A DNA stretch of 49,038 nucleotides from Chitinophagaceae bacterium UBA4407 (GCA_002390845.1 DGQT01000014.1:1-49038), one strand, 5' to 3'; positions 1 to 9,603 are shown, counted from the stretch's first letter. Translations and numbers: made by a program. The notes: generated by a model from the sequence alone, not told the origin.

Positions 1-428
1 ATGGTTACCTGTTTTTCCTGCATGGCTTCAAGCAATGCGCTTTGCACTTTTGCAGGTGCACGGTTTATTTCATCTGCCAGAATAAAGTTGGCGAAAATGG
101 GGCCTTTACGCACCAGGAATTCGTTGCGTTGCTGGTTGTAGATCATGGTGCCAATTACATCTGCAGGAAGCAGGTCTGGCGTAAACTGTATGCGGCTGAA
201 CTTCGCATGCACGGCCTGTGCCAGCGATTTTATGGTAAGTGTTTTTGCAAGGCCAGGCACGCCTTCTAACAGTACGTGGCCATTACATAAAAGCCCAACA
301 AGTAAACTGTCTATCATGTGCAACTGGCCCACAACCACTTTCGATAATTCAGTTCGCAGTCGGTCGATAAACACAGATGCGTTAGCGATCTTTTCATTCA
401 ACTGTTTAATGTCTTCTGCTGTTTGCAT
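1..428 (-). CDS. MoxR-family AAA+ ATPase (C-terminus cut by window edge)
   Basis: Reading the minus strand from the ATG at 428 gives about 142 uninterrupted residues that run off the left edge, so the gene is partial. It shows a Walker A of the MoxR type (GVPGLAKT, residues 56-63, with Ala where most P-loops have Gly) and a Walker B (FILADE, residues 115-120) followed by INRAPAKVQSALLEAMQE, which is typical of MoxR proteins. MoxR ATPases act as chaperone-like factors, often beside DUF58 and von Willebrand-A proteins that would lie outside this window. The family match is strong; the specific client is unknown. Confidence 0.92.
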   Translation of the reverse strand, partial: MQTAEDIKQLNEKIANASVFIDRLRTELSKVVVGQLHMIDSLLVGLLCNGHVLLEGVPGLAKTLTIKSLAQAVHAKFSRIQFTPDLLPADVIGTMIYNQQRNEFLVRKGPIFANFILADEINRAPAKVQSALLEAMQEKQVT

Positions 429-554
429 GATTCAAAATTAATAATGCCTGAAAATACAAAGTAAATCGGCTGTTGTTCAAAGAAAAAAATATTCTTGCTT
501 ATTAACAATGTTTTACCCAACAATTATGCCGCAGCTCTTATGCCTATAGAAACA

Positions 555-612
555 TTTTTTGAGCCAGGCTTTTGTATTACTATTAAACTTTTGTTGCGTC
601 GCACACTTGTAC
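555..612 (+). repeat. Dispersed intergenic repeat, copy 1
   Basis: A T-run and GAGCC box (555-565) is followed by the conserved core TTGCGTCGCACACTTGTAC at 594-612. It lies between the divergent MoxR and fucosidase genes, and is one member of a family found throughout the window. Confidence 0.8.
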
Positions 613-663
613 ACTATAACTTTATGCGACAGACAAATGCCGGTATCTGAATCTTATAAATAA

Positions 664-2124
664 ATGAACATGAAGAAACTAATTACCTGTTTTATTTTAT
701 TGCTTGCTTTTATTGGTGCATCCTCGAAATTAAAAGCACAGCAAAGGTTCCAGGCCACTTGGGAATCTTTAAAAACCTATCAAACGCCCGACTGGTTTAA
801 AGATGCAAAGTTTGGTATATTCATTCACTGGGGTGTATATTCTGTACCTGCTTATAAAAATGAATGGTACCCACGGCTGATGTACCAGCAGGGTTCTGAT
901 GAATTTAAACATCATGTTGAAACCTACGGGCCGCAAAATAAGTTTGGGTACAAAGATTTTATTCCAATGTTTAAAGCAGAAAAATTTGATGCCGGTGCAT
1001 GGGCGGCATTGTTTAAAAAATCAGGTGCCAAATATGTGGTTCCTGTTGCAGAACATCATGATGGATTTGCAATGTATAAAACCGCACTTTCAAAATGGAA
1101 TGCTGCAGAGATGGGACCAAAGCGTGATATTATCGGCGAGCTTTCTCAAGCAATATGCAACCAGGGTTTGATCTTCGGGCTTTCTTCGCACAGGATAGAA
1201 CATTGGTTTTTTATGAATGGCGGCCGCAAATTCGATTCAGATGTAAATGATCCGAAGTATGCAGATTTTTATGGCCCTGCAAGAGAAGAGAACGAAACCC
1301 CTTCGCCGGAATATATGAACGACTGGCTATTGCGCTGTACTGAATTGGTAGATCAATATAAACCGCAATTGTTCTGGTTTGATTGGTGGATAGAACAGCC
1401 TGCAATGGATCCCTACAGAAAATCTTTTGCTTCATACTATTATAACAAAGGTTTGGAATGGAATAAAGGCGTTGTATTGAATTACAAAAACGTAAGCTTT
1501 CCTGAAGGCTCCGCTGTACTTGATATTGAGCGGGGAAAATTAACCGGTATAAGGGAACTGCCCTGGCAAACCGATGATGCCGTTGGTTTTAAATCCTGGG
1601 GATATATTCCGGATGATTCTTACAAATCTGCAAAGTATTTAATTACAAACCTTGTTGACATAGTAAGCAAGAACGGAAATTTATTATTGAATATCGGGCC
1701 ACGTTCTGATGGAACAATCGCTGATGAACAACAACAACTTTTATTATCCATCGGAAAATGGCTTGATGTAAATGGCGAAGCGATTTATGAAACCCGCCCA
1801 TGGAAAACATTTGGCGAAGGCCCTACAGAAGTTATAGGGGGGTCCTTTGGCGATGATAAAATGAAACCATTTACTTCGGCAGATATCCGCTTCACAACAA
1901 AGGGCGATGCTTTGTATGCAATAGCGTTAGATATTCCAACAACTGCTCTAAATATTAAATCGCTTTCATTAAAATCAAATAATGGAACTGTTGCCAGTGT
2001 TGAATTGCTGGGCAGTACTGAAAAAATTATTTGGTCGCAGAAACCAGATGCATTGGTTATTCAGCCATCAAAAAATTATCCTTCAGAAAATGCGGTCTCT
2101 TTTAAGATCAGCTTTAAAAAATAG
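664..2124 (+). CDS. Alpha-L-fucosidase, glycoside hydrolase family 29
   Basis: A 486-residue exported glycosidase that would release alpha-L-fucose from glycans. Residues 1-26 form a signal peptide ending near KLKAQ; starting at the second ATG (670) would only drop two residues. GH29 landmarks are visible: FGIFIHWGVYSVP near residue 50, the paired-His segment VAEHHDGFAMY near 125, and LFWFDWW, where Asp240 is the expected nucleophile. The C-terminal ~100 residues look like the usual beta-sandwich. A zinc dehydrogenase starts 9 bases after its stop, so the two are probably co-transcribed and may handle released fucose together. Length is normal for the family. Confidence 0.93.
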   Translation: MNMKKLITCFILLLAFIGASSKLKAQQRFQATWESLKTYQTPDWFKDAKFGIFIHWGVYSVPAYKNEWYPRLMYQQGSDEFKHHVETYGPQNKFGYKDFIPMFKAEKFDAGAWAALFKKSGAKYVVPVAEHHDGFAMYKTALSKWNAAEMGPKRDIIGELSQAICNQGLIFGLSSHRIEHWFFMNGGRKFDSDVNDPKYADFYGPAREENETPSPEYMNDWLLRCTELVDQYKPQLFWFDWWIEQPAMDPYRKSFASYYYNKGLEWNKGVVLNYKNVSFPEGSAVLDIERGKLTGIRELPWQTDDAVGFKSWGYIPDDSYKSAKYLITNLVDIVSKNGNLLLNIGPRSDGTIADEQQQLLLSIGKWLDVNGEAIYETRPWKTFGEGPTEVIGGSFGDDKMKPFTSADIRFTTKGDALYAIALDIPTTALNIKSLSLKSNNGTVASVELLGSTEKIIWSQKPDALVIQPSKNYPSENAVSFKISFKK

Positions 2125-2133
2125 TTGTGCCAT

Positions 2134-3150
2134 ATGAAAATATTGACCTGCCTGAAACCCGGACAGTTTGAATATGCAGAAAAAGAAATGCCGCTATTGT
2201 CAAAAGATCTTTCAATTATAAAGATCAAACGAGTTGGCATTTGTGGCACAGACCTTCATGCGTTTGAGGGCACGCAACCTTATTTTACTTATCCAAGAAT
2301 ATTGGGTCACGAACTGGCTGCAGCTATAGTTGAAACAAACAATGCAGATGGATTTGAAAATAGTGAAGCGGTAACCATTATTCCATATTTCAATTGCGGC
2401 ATTTGCATTGCCTGCAGAAATGGGAAACCCAACTGCTGCGCCAGCATAAAAGTGTGCGGTGTGCATATTGATGGTGCTATGGTTGAATATTTATCTGTGC
2501 CTTCTTACAGCCTGGTGCACGGCGATGGTTTAAGTTATGATGAACTCGCTTTGGTCGAGCCATTGGCTATTGGCGCACACGGCATTCGCCGCGCCGGTGT
2601 AAAAGAAGGTGAGTTTGTTCTGGTAATTGGTGCAGGGCCCATTGGCCTTGGTACGATGGAGTTTGCACGCATTGCAGGCGCTCATGTAATTGCAATGGAT
2701 GTTAATAAAAACAGGTTGAAATTTTGTGAGAAGAATTTAAATATTGCCTTTACCATAAATCCGGCAGAAGAAAATGCTTTGGAAAAACTTAAACAAATTA
2801 CCAGTGGCGATATGCCTACTGTTGTAATTGATGCTACCGGAAATTTAAACGCTATCAATAACGCTTTTCAATATATGGCGCATGGCGCAAGGTATGTGCT
2901 CATTGGTTTGCAAAAAGAAAATATTAGCTTCAGTCATCCCGAATTTCATAAACGCGAAGCTACATTAATGAGCAGCCGCAATGCCACCCGCAGCGATTTT
3001 GAACATGTGATCAATTCAATGAAAAAAAGCCTTGTAAATCCTGCCACTTATATTACCCATCGTGTAATGTTTGCCCACGTAAAAGATGAGTTTGAAAACT
3101 GGTTAAACCCTGCAAACGGCGTTATTAAAGCAATGGTTCAAATGGATTGA
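2134..3150 (+). CDS. Zinc-dependent medium-chain alcohol dehydrogenase
   Basis: A 338-residue MDR-family dehydrogenase. I chose the ATG at 2134 (MKILTCLKPGQF) over a TTG at 2125 that directly abuts the fucosidase stop. The catalytic zinc site is indicated by GICGTDLHAFEG and GHELA, the structural zinc by the cysteine cluster CGICIACRNGKPNCC, and NAD(P) binding by VIGAGPIGLGTMEFARIAGA. Coupling to a fucosidase suggests a sugar or sugar-acid substrate, for example L-fucose, L-galactonate or a related polyol, but sequence alone cannot choose. The family call is firm; the substrate is inferred. Confidence 0.88.
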   Translation: MKILTCLKPGQFEYAEKEMPLLSKDLSIIKIKRVGICGTDLHAFEGTQPYFTYPRILGHELAAAIVETNNADGFENSEAVTIIPYFNCGICIACRNGKPNCCASIKVCGVHIDGAMVEYLSVPSYSLVHGDGLSYDELALVEPLAIGAHGIRRAGVKEGEFVLVIGAGPIGLGTMEFARIAGAHVIAMDVNKNRLKFCEKNLNIAFTINPAEENALEKLKQITSGDMPTVVIDATGNLNAINNAFQYMAHGARYVLIGLQKENISFSHPEFHKREATLMSSRNATRSDFEHVINSMKKSLVNPATYITHRVMFAHVKDEFENWLNPANGVIKAMVQMD

Positions 3151-3151
3151 T

Positions 3152-3214
3152 ACAATTTTTTTGGGCCGGACTTTAGAATATGAATATGGCTTTAGTTGCG
3201 TCGCACTCTTGTAC
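3152..3214 (+). repeat. Dispersed intergenic repeat, copy 2
   Basis: A T-run with GGGCCGGA just past the dehydrogenase stop is followed by the core TTGCGTCGCACTCTTGTAC at 3196-3214. A separate short inverted repeat (AGTATCC 3261-3267 / GGATACT 3291-3297) lies before the next gene. Confidence 0.8.
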
Positions 3215-3357
3215 TTTCGGATTATACATGGAGCTTTTAACTAATCAAAGATTGTTGCGAAGTATCCTCTTATTCTCTGCGCTGAAAAAAGGATACTACA
3301 ATTTTAAATATGCACCCAAAATTATTTAGCTAACTTTATTTACCTTAAAAAGATACT

Positions 3358-4719
3358 ATGCGAACACCAATACTTATTGCTCTTATATTATTCAGCATAA
3401 ATGGTGCTGCGCAGGTTTATCAAAGCTCTTGTGTTGCAACGCACACGATGGAAGATATTTATCGCAACGATGCTTACTTACTGGCCATTGCACGGGTTAA
3501 TGCTATACAAAGCCCTTATAAAGACAGTGTAGAAATTCCTGCCATTTTCCGTGATTCCCTTGCACGTGCTTTATATGCGGTTTACAACCTACCAGCAATT
3601 CCCGTAAAAGAACCCATTTTAAACCTTTTCGGATTCAGCGACTTTAATCCTATCAACCTGGTTGAAGCAGACTCACTTCATATTGCATCAACAGGTGTAC
3701 CTGGCAGTACGTTTATAAAACATTTTACTTTGGTTGTTTTTAACAGCGCAACTTTTGCGAATGCATGGGCATCAGGCAACTATAACAATACACCTGATAA
3801 TACGATCAATGGCTTGGTTACAAATTATGGACTAATTATTAAGCAAAATATTTGGTTTGATACCGCCACAAAACGCTATGATATCAAAACACCTGGTGCT
3901 TTAAATATACAAGCATTGACAAATAAATTTAAAAATATAGTGGGTATTAAATTCGCAGATCCCGGACCATACGCTGGTGACGGAAATTTTATACGGGCAG
4001 ATTACCTGACTGATGGAATTCTTTTAACATATCGTAACGGATGTGGAGACTGCCCAGCAGGTTGTACGTATTCAGCAACCTGGCAATTTAAAGTTTACAA
4101 TAACTGCTCAGTTGATGTTTTAAATCCAAACACAACTGCTGCATGTTTAAGAGGAAATGTTACTCCAATAAGTTTTGGGAATCTTGCAGCGCTAAGGCAA
4201 AATAATACGATAAGCCTCCATTTTAAAGTATTTACTGAGAAAGGTATCAGCAACTATAATGTAGAAAGATCTTTAAATGGTAACATGTTTTCTCAAGTGG
4301 GTAGCCTGATACCACAGAATAGCAGCAGTGCTGAGCATAATTATACATGGACAGATCGGCAACCGGTAAATGCAACATGCTATTACCGGATAAAAGCTTT
4401 AAATGAATCCGGAGAAATTAATTACAGCAAGGTTGTAATTGTTGCAGAAAATAAATCTCAAAAAACTGTGTCGGTTTATCCAAATCCTGTTGAAAACAAA
4501 GTGCTGAATATTCAGTTTACCAATGCTGAATTGCTGAAATACAAATGTTTTTTATTTAAAACTTCAGGGCAAAAAATGTTTACAAAGGAATTAAATGTTT
4601 CGCCGGGTTATACTCTTCAGCATCTGCAATTACCCAATACCATTTCAGGTACAATGATGCTGGTAATAGAGAAACCTGATGGCAGTAAAATTTTACAGCA
4701 ATTAATCCTGGTAAAATAA
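3358..4719 (+). CDS. Secreted protein with type IX sorting domain
   Basis: A 453-residue protein of unknown function. Residues 1-19 form a signal peptide (MRTPILIALILFSINGAAQ). The middle carries an unrecognised domain with a Cys-rich patch (GCGDCPAGCTYSATW), and residues ~275-360 look like a fibronectin-like beta domain (NYNVERSLNG...YYRIKALNESG), common in Bacteroidota exoproteins. The end is a Por/T9SS type A sorting domain: VSVYPNPVENKVLNIQF, then a beta-rich tail ending in ILQQLILVK. It is therefore predicted to cross the outer membrane by T9SS. Followed by a strong hairpin. Confidence 0.85.
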   Translation: MRTPILIALILFSINGAAQVYQSSCVATHTMEDIYRNDAYLLAIARVNAIQSPYKDSVEIPAIFRDSLARALYAVYNLPAIPVKEPILNLFGFSDFNPINLVEADSLHIASTGVPGSTFIKHFTLVVFNSATFANAWASGNYNNTPDNTINGLVTNYGLIIKQNIWFDTATKRYDIKTPGALNIQALTNKFKNIVGIKFADPGPYAGDGNFIRADYLTDGILLTYRNGCGDCPAGCTYSATWQFKVYNNCSVDVLNPNTTAACLRGNVTPISFGNLAALRQNNTISLHFKVFTEKGISNYNVERSLNGNMFSQVGSLIPQNSSSAEHNYTWTDRQPVNATCYYRIKALNESGEINYSKVVIVAENKSQKTVSVYPNPVENKVLNIQFTNAELLKYKCFLFKTSGQKMFTKELNVSPGYTLQHLQLPNTISGTMMLVIEKPDGSKILQQLILVK

Positions 4720-4730
4720 TTTCAGCATTT

Positions 4731-4761
4731 TGTTGATGTTGGCGGAACGCCAACATCAACA
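4731..4761. terminator. Perfect 14-bp stem-loop after the T9SS protein gene
   Basis: TGTTGATGTTGGCG (4731-4744) pairs perfectly with CGCCAACATCAACA (4748-4761) around a 3-base loop. It begins 11 bases after the stop codon. There is no long T-run after it, so it may terminate weakly or protect the mRNA 3' end. Confidence 0.6.
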
Positions 4762-4802
4762 CGCGTTTATTCGCTTTGCTCAATAAAGCTATGGCAGCCG
4801 AA

Positions 4803-4850
4803 GAGTGCGACGCAAGGATGCTAAATTGAAATACAAAAGCCAGGTTCATA
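4803..4850 (-). repeat. Dispersed intergenic repeat, copy 3 (reverse)
   Basis: The core in reverse orientation (GAGTGCGACGCAA, 4803-4815). The following bases, GGATGCTAAATTGAAAT and then a CCAGGT motif, match the flank of the copy at 23955, so these two share more than the 19-base core. Confidence 0.75.
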
Positions 4851-4911
4851 AGAATAAAAATGAGCAACCCTTAATTTATTCATATTTCAGTTTCTGCCTT
4901 ACAGGCTATGC

Positions 4912-6240
4912 TTAGCTTTTTCTAAATGCCCATTTCCACATTTCTTTCCATGTTATTTTTTTGCCATACATTAAGATACCGGTACGGTAGATTTTAGCGG
5001 CCATCCAGGTTGTACCCAGAAAACCAAGTATTAAAAGTGCCATACTTAAAAAAAGTTGCCAGTATGGAACGGGATCGGGTACACCATGTGCTATGCGTGC
5101 CATCATTACAATGGGCGAAGTAAGCGGGAACAAACTGCCGAAAACAGCGATTCCGCTTGAGGGGTCGTTTACGGCTTTGGTCATTATTACAATGGCGAAG
5201 ATAATGGGCATTGTAATGGGCAGCATAAGGCTTTGTGCATCTTGCGGGTCTTCGTTTACGGCACTGCCTACTGCTGCAAAAAGCGAGGAATATAAAAGAT
5301 AACCACCTAGAAAATAAAATATAAAAAAGCCGATAATCATCAGCCAGTTTACCTGTGCAAGACCCTGCATAAATGTAGGATCGGCGCTTGCATTTTTAAA
5401 TGCTTCTGCTGCCTGCATGCCAGCAGGTTGTATAGGCTGCGACTGCATTTGGTGTGCGAATGATGGAAATATTAATGGCAGTAAAAATGTAAGGCCAAAC
5501 ACAAGCACAATCCATATAATAAACTGCACAAGACCTACTGCACCAATGCCGGTTATTTTACCCATCATTAACTGAAAAGGTTTTATACTGCTTACAATTA
5601 CTTCGGCTATGCGGCTTACTTTTTCTTCCATTACGCCACGCATTACCATTGCGCCATAAATAAACAGGATGATGTAAATGAGAAAGCCTGCACCATAGCC
5701 TACGGCCATGCTTACTCCTTCCTTCATATCAGAATCGTTGCTGCCGTTAATTGTTGAAAAACTCACTGAATTATCATTTCGTGCACTGTCTAATTGTTGC
5801 TTTGTTATATGAAGCGAAAGCAGCCGCACTTGCTCTAATTGTTTATTGATGATGTCCTGTATTTTTCCTCTTGCAATAAGCCCGATCTTCTCGCCTGAAA
5901 CAAGTTTTATACTATCGTTTATTAAAGGTTTTGTACCGGCAGGTATATAAATGTACCCGCCATATTCTTTGCTGTTCACTTTCTTTTCAAGCGATGCCTT
6001 TGTTTCGTTCTGCAGAAAAGAAAAAGTTACTTCATCGCTGTTTTCAAGTTTGCCATTGAAGATATTGGCATTATCGGCTACAGCAATCTTTGTATTGCTG
6101 CCTGAGCTTACAGAAAAATAAATGATCAGTGCATAGAACCCGAAAATAATAACCGGCAACAGAATGGTAGTTAACAGAAAAGTTTTTTTCTGAACCCTTG
6201 TTAAAAATTCCCTTCGTGCAACAAGTGCAATTTTATTCAT
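4912..6240 (-). CDS. ABC-2 type transporter permease (NatB-like)
   Basis: A 442-residue inner-membrane permease. It has an N-terminal membrane segment (KTFLLTTILLPVIIFGFYAL), a large extracytoplasmic region of about 140 residues, then roughly five to six membrane segments in the C-terminal half. This matches the NatB/ABC-2 permease family (Na+ or drug export). It starts 41 bases downstream of its ATPase partner on the same strand, so the two form an operon. The exported substrate cannot be told from sequence. Confidence 0.88.
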   Translation of the reverse strand: MNKIALVARREFLTRVQKKTFLLTTILLPVIIFGFYALIIYFSVSSGSNTKIAVADNANIFNGKLENSDEVTFSFLQNETKASLEKKVNSKEYGGYIYIPAGTKPLINDSIKLVSGEKIGLIARGKIQDIINKQLEQVRLLSLHITKQQLDSARNDNSVSFSTINGSNDSDMKEGVSMAVGYGAGFLIYIILFIYGAMVMRGVMEEKVSRIAEVIVSSIKPFQLMMGKITGIGAVGLVQFIIWIVLVFGLTFLLPLIFPSFAHQMQSQPIQPAGMQAAEAFKNASADPTFMQGLAQVNWLMIIGFFIFYFLGGYLLYSSLFAAVGSAVNEDPQDAQSLMLPITMPIIFAIVIMTKAVNDPSSGIAVFGSLFPLTSPIVMMARIAHGVPDPVPYWQLFLSMALLILGFLGTTWMAAKIYRTGILMYGKKITWKEMWKWAFRKS

Positions 6241-6281
6241 GTGTAAAGTTTGTAGTTTGTGGTTTGTAGTTTTAACGATGA

Positions 6282-7214
6282 TTAATCTACTTTTTGAAAA
6301 GAGCGTGTTTTGGCATGCGTATCTTCAACTATGTTTATAAAAATATCATTCAGCGATGGAAGTATTTCACTGAAAGCTTCAACATTTACACCATCCTGTA
6401 TAAAATGCTTTAGTACATCATTGCTTTTATAACCATCTTTTATTTTTACAGTAAGCTTGTTTGCTTTGGTGTCAATCACGTCAAATGCTGTACTGGCAAT
6501 AGTTGCAGGGATGCCATTTAACTGTATACTGAATTTATTTTCTTTAAAATCCTGCTTGATCTGTTGCACCGTGCCATCCAGCACTTTACGCCCAAGGTTT
6601 ACTAAAACAATATGATCGCAGATTTCTTCAACCTGCTCCATGCGGTGTGTACTGAAAATAATTGTAGCACCACGCTGCGCCAATCCATAAATTTCATCTT
6701 TAATAAGATTGGCGTTTAATGGATCAAGCCCGCTGAAGGGTTCATCAAGAATAATCAGTTTGGGTTCGTGCAAAACGGTAATTACAAATTGCAGTTTCTG
6801 GCTCATGCCTTTGCTAAGGTCTTCTACTTTTTTATTCCACCAGCTTTCCATTTCAAGACGCTTAAACCAGAACTTTATTTTTTCCATCGCCTCGTTTTTG
6901 CTAAGGCCTTTTAGTTGCGCCAGGTACAATGCCTGGTCGCCAATTTTCATTTTTTTATACAGGCCGCGTTCTTCGGGCATATAACCGATCTTGATAATAT
7001 CGTTCAGTGCATCAAACTTTTTTCCGTCGAAAATAATATTGCCTTCATCAGGAAAAAAGATACCGGTAATCATACGTAGCAAAGTTGTTTTTCCGGCACC
7101 ATTGGGGCCAAGCAAACCAAAGATGCTGCCTTGTTCAATGCTAAAACTTATGTCATCAACAGCCTTTTGTGTGGCGTAATATTTTTTTAAATGTTCCAGT
7201 TCAAGAAGTGCCAT
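6282..7214 (-). CDS. ABC transporter ATP-binding protein (NatA-like)
   Basis: A 310-residue ABC ATPase, first gene of a two-gene exporter operon. Visible motifs: Walker A GPNGAGKT (36-43), signature DLSKGMSQK, Walker B IILDEPFSGLDP and the switch His in FSTHRMEQ. The C-terminal ~90 residues form the regulatory extension seen in DUF4162-type ATPases that pair with ABC-2 permeases. It supplies ATP hydrolysis for the neighbouring permease. Confidence 0.92.
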   Translation of the reverse strand: MALLELEHLKKYYATQKAVDDISFSIEQGSIFGLLGPNGAGKTTLLRMITGIFFPDEGNIIFDGKKFDALNDIIKIGYMPEERGLYKKMKIGDQALYLAQLKGLSKNEAMEKIKFWFKRLEMESWWNKKVEDLSKGMSQKLQFVITVLHEPKLIILDEPFSGLDPLNANLIKDEIYGLAQRGATIIFSTHRMEQVEEICDHIVLVNLGRKVLDGTVQQIKQDFKENKFSIQLNGIPATIASTAFDVIDTKANKLTVKIKDGYKSNDVLKHFIQDGVNVEAFSEILPSLNDIFINIVEDTHAKTRSFQKVD

Positions 7215-7334
7215 GTAGTTAGGTTGGTTTTATTTAAGTTTTAAAATTACGTTAGTAAATAAACTCGTTTACATATTATTATTTAAAAGGAAAATTATTT
7301 AGAGCCCAACGGTGGAATTACTATGAGGCTTTAC

Positions 7335-7482
7335 TTGCGTCGCACACTTGTAATGTTAGACCGGAAGTCAGCAAGTCCGGAGTCCGAAAGTAAATGCACT
7401 TGTGTTTCTTTCGGTCTTACTGACTTCCCGACTTTCGGACTTTAGCTGCTTCATATTCCGAACGTACAAGAGAGCGACGCAA
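7335..7482. repeat. Paired dispersed repeats, copies 4 and 5, around a complex hairpin
   Basis: A forward core (7335-7352) and a reverse core (7464-7482, GTACAAGAGAGCGACGCAA) face each other across about 110 bases. The spacer has its own inverted segments (GAAGTCAG / CTGACTTC and AGTCCGAAAG / CTTTCGGACT), so the whole block can fold into one long branched stem. It lies between two genes transcribed on the minus strand. Confidence 0.78.
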
Positions 7483-7594
7483 CAGGCGATGACCATTGAT
7501 CTTTTGTCTGGCTCAAAATGATTTTCTTTTTTTTGTTTACCTGCTGATTAGTAGTAACAACAAAAGAAATGTTACAAACACATTGAGGATTTTT

Positions 7595-9190
7595 TTACAC
7601 AAGTGTTGCTGCAATAACCGCGGCCACTCTTTCGCCATCCATGGCTGCGCTTACAATACCGCCTGCATAACCGGCACCTTCGCCGCAGGGATATAAATTT
7701 TTTATTTGCGGATGATTCAACAATTCGTCGTTTCGCGGAATACGCACCGGGCTCGAGGTTCGGCTTTCTGTTGCAACAACTACGGCGTCGTTTGTGAGAT
7801 AACCCTTCATCTTTTGCCCGAATGCTTTAAACCCGTTTTGAAGTGCTGCATATATATAAGGAGGTAATACATGATTCAATTCCGAACTATTGAGCCCGGG
7901 ATTGTAGCTGCATTGCGGCAACGAAGCAGAAATTTTATTATTGCAAAAATCAACCATACGTTGTGCCGGTGCTACAGATTTACCGCCACCGGTAAGAAAA
8001 GCTTTTTGTTCAATGGCAGCCTGAAAGTGCATAAGCAAAAGAGGATCGTTGGAATTTGGAATTGGGATTTGAGATTTGCGATTTTTTAGATACTCAAAAG
8101 CGTCTTTCATTTCTACCTGAACAACCATGCCGCTGTTTGCATAAGGATTGTTTCTTTTACTTGGGCTCCATCCATTTACTACAAGTTCACCGGGACTGGT
8201 GGCTGCGGGAGCTATAATGCCACCGGGACACATACAAAAACTGAATACGCCTTTTTGATTTACCTGCTGAACCAATCCGTAAGAAGCTGGCGGAAGAAAA
8301 TCGCCGCGATTGGAACAATGATATTGAATAGAATCGATCAACATTTGCGGATGTTCGATGCGAACGCCGAGTGCAAATGGCTTGGCTTCGATATGAATTT
8401 TTTTTGCAAGCAGCAATTGGAAAATATCCCTGGCAGAATGGCCTGTGGCAAGAATTACAGCATTACCGTGAAATATATTGCCATCAGCAGTTGCAACACC
8501 TTTTACGATATTATTCTGCAGAATAAGGTCTGTAACTTTTTTTTCGAAGAAAACTTCACCGCCGCATTCTATAATTTTTTCACGGATGGCCGTGATAATA
8601 TGCGGCAACTTATTGGTACCAATATGAGGGTGTGATTCGTATAAAATTCTTTCTTCGGCACCAAACGCGGCGAAGATGTTTAGAATACGGTCGATGTTAC
8701 CACGTTTGCTGCTGCGTGTGTAGAGTTTACCATCGCTGTAAGTGCCTGCACCACCTTCGCCAAAACAATAATTGCTTTCGGGATTAACAGTACCTTCTTT
8801 ATTAAGTGCTGCAAGGTCTCTTCTTCTTGCACGAACATCTTTGCCGCGTTCGAGGATGATGGGTTTGATACCGAGCTCAATTAATTTTAAAGCCGCAAAC
8901 AATCCGGCAGGGCCGGCACCAATTATTAACACTGTATTTTTTGAGTTACTAACATTTTGCAGGTTTAATTCTGCATACTCTCTTTTTAAGAATGGTTCGT
9001 TAATAAAGAATTTTGCGGTTAAGTTTATCCACACCTGCTGTCGGCTTCTTGCATCAATTGACTGTTTTAAGCGTTGAAAACCGGTTATAGCTTCTTTTTT
9101 TACAGCAAGAGATTGAGCAGCATGATCTAAGATCAGATTATTGTCTGCTGCATCGGCAGGGGATAGGCGGAGGGAAATATTTTGTTGCAT
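7595..9190 (-). CDS. FAD-dependent dehydrogenase, COG2509 type
   Basis: A 531-residue flavoprotein. The dinucleotide-binding motif LIIGAGPAGLFAALKL is at about residues 88-103, followed by the family-typical NYCFGEGGAGTYSDGKLYTR. The C-terminus has a second FAD-contact stretch (NLYPCGEGAGYAGGIVSAAMDG). The ~85 residues before the Rossmann fold are usual for this group of uncharacterised flavoproteins. No partner gene suggests a substrate. Family call firm; biological role unknown. Confidence 0.87.
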   Translation of the reverse strand: MQQNISLRLSPADAADNNLILDHAAQSLAVKKEAITGFQRLKQSIDARSRQQVWINLTAKFFINEPFLKREYAELNLQNVSNSKNTVLIIGAGPAGLFAALKLIELGIKPIILERGKDVRARRRDLAALNKEGTVNPESNYCFGEGGAGTYSDGKLYTRSSKRGNIDRILNIFAAFGAEERILYESHPHIGTNKLPHIITAIREKIIECGGEVFFEKKVTDLILQNNIVKGVATADGNIFHGNAVILATGHSARDIFQLLLAKKIHIEAKPFALGVRIEHPQMLIDSIQYHCSNRGDFLPPASYGLVQQVNQKGVFSFCMCPGGIIAPAATSPGELVVNGWSPSKRNNPYANSGMVVQVEMKDAFEYLKNRKSQIPIPNSNDPLLLMHFQAAIEQKAFLTGGGKSVAPAQRMVDFCNNKISASLPQCSYNPGLNSSELNHVLPPYIYAALQNGFKAFGQKMKGYLTNDAVVVATESRTSSPVRIPRNDELLNHPQIKNLYPCGEGAGYAGGIVSAAMDGERVAAVIAATLV

Positions 9191-9228
9191 GATGTTGAGC
9201 AGTTAACCCAAAAATCAATTTGAATTTT

Positions 9229-9603
9229 TTAGAAAGGTAAATCATCTACAACTTCGGATGGTGGCGCATCCGGCACATAAGCAGGTGGCATTTCAGTATC
9301 AGTTTGTGCTAATTTAATATGCTCCATTCTCCATGCATCCAGGTTGGTAATATAGTTCTCTCTTCCATCTTTCACCCACTTAGTGCCTTTAATATTGAAC
9401 ATTACTTTTACCTCGTCTCCAATATTAAACCTGTCGGGCATTGCGGTTCTTTCCTGTACACACTGGAACTTGATATAATTGGTTATAGTACGTCCGTTGG
9501 CATCATCATTTTTTTCAATTACAAACTCTCTTGTTTTAAAAGTTTCTGTGCGCTGTACTGTATCAAACCTTGCAACCAACTTTCCTGTTACTTCAAATGA
9601 CAT
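9229..9603 (-). CDS. DUF3127 protein with SSB-like acidic tail
   Basis: A 124-residue protein starting at the ATG at 9603 (MSFEVTGKLVARFDTVQRTE), the start usual for the family; a longer frame to 9708 adds only a non-conserved leader. DUF3127 proteins are small predicted OB-fold proteins widespread in Bacteroidota. The last residues (SEVVDDLPF) resemble the acidic DDIPF tip of bacterial single-stranded DNA-binding proteins, which recruits repair and replication partners. An SSB-like role is an inference. Confidence 0.85.
   Translation of the reverse strand: MSFEVTGKLVARFDTVQRTETFKTREFVIEKNDDANGRTITNYIKFQCVQERTAMPDRFNIGDEVKVMFNIKGTKWVKDGRENYITNLDAWRMEHIKLAQTDTEMPPAYVPDAPPSEVVDDLPF

Noticed and set aside
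8255..8635. 126-codon plus-strand open frame inside the flavoprotein gene
   Set aside because: Antisense shadow of a well-conserved gene.
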